Position numbers and translations under genes: made by a program. Under the pieces are notes generated by a model. That model did not search any database. It was not told the origin of the DNA and saw nothing but the letters and a program-made list of their open reading frames with translations. A stretch of DNA of 6,045 nt from positions 1 through 6,045 of the forward strand of contig CAJOPK010000050.1 of assembly GCA_905236255.1 (NCBI GenBank). The letters run 5' to 3'. Shown piece after piece: positions 6,045 to 6,045 of the stretch (its first letter is position 1; each line of letters starts with the position of its first letter). The stretch is from an uncultured Selenomonadaceae bacterium (GTDB lineage: Bacteria > Bacillota > Negativicutes > Selenomonadales > Selenomonadaceae).

Positions 6045-6045
6045 G

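Noticed and set aside
5938..6045. Promoter for kdsA
   Set aside because: TTGACT on the minus strand (5973-5978) has no acceptable -10 at 16-18 bases, and TTGTCT further up pairs only with a poor TAAACG. Neither is good enough to report.

Overview
The window is a compact stretch of bacterial chromosome with every recognisable gene on the minus strand, so transcription runs from the right end to the left. It reads kdsA - kdsD - murD - carA - a membrane-anchored GT51 peptidoglycan glycosyltransferase - the first 184 codons of an LtaS/MdoB-type membrane sulfatase-fold transferase that leaves the window at base 1. Coding density is very high. Gaps between genes are 12, 3, 27, 113 and 22 bases. No RNA gene, CRISPR array, transposon or phage gene is visible.

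Organism: two Kdo-pathway genes imply an outer membrane with LPS. The AT-rich, AAA/GAA-rich coding, strong GGAGG-type ribosome-binding sites and TTG start resemble Bacillota. The best fit is a diderm Bacillota of the Negativicutes (Selenomonas/Veillonella relatives). This is inference from family content, because there is no rRNA or other marker in the window. Another AT-rich diderm lineage is possible.

Right block (5937 to 1669): kdsA and kdsD make the Kdo precursor arm. KdsD converts ribulose-5-P to arabinose-5-P, and KdsA condenses that with PEP. murD adds D-Glu to UDP-MurNAc-L-Ala in peptidoglycan synthesis. carA is the glutaminase subunit of carbamoyl phosphate synthetase. Spacing suggests one transcript. 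carA starts at TTG with a near-perfect Shine-Dalgarno sequence, and no carB follows it inside the window.

Left block (1625 to 1): a sigma70-like promoter (TTGACT, 17 bases, TTAAAT) lies between carA and the GT51 gene. It starts a second unit holding the GT51 glycosyltransferase and the LtaS-like gene. A perfect 12-base inverted repeat straddles the -10 element of this promoter, with one arm abutting the ribosome-binding site. It is the most unusual non-coding structure here.

The 108 bases right of kdsA hold its ribosome-binding site, a weak hairpin and a 9-base direct repeat. Most of the window is conventional envelope biosynthesis. I do not see evidence for a wholly new system. The points worth a second look are the inverted repeat at the promoter, carA without carB beside murD and kds genes, the metal-type KdsA, and an altered CBS residue in KdsD.
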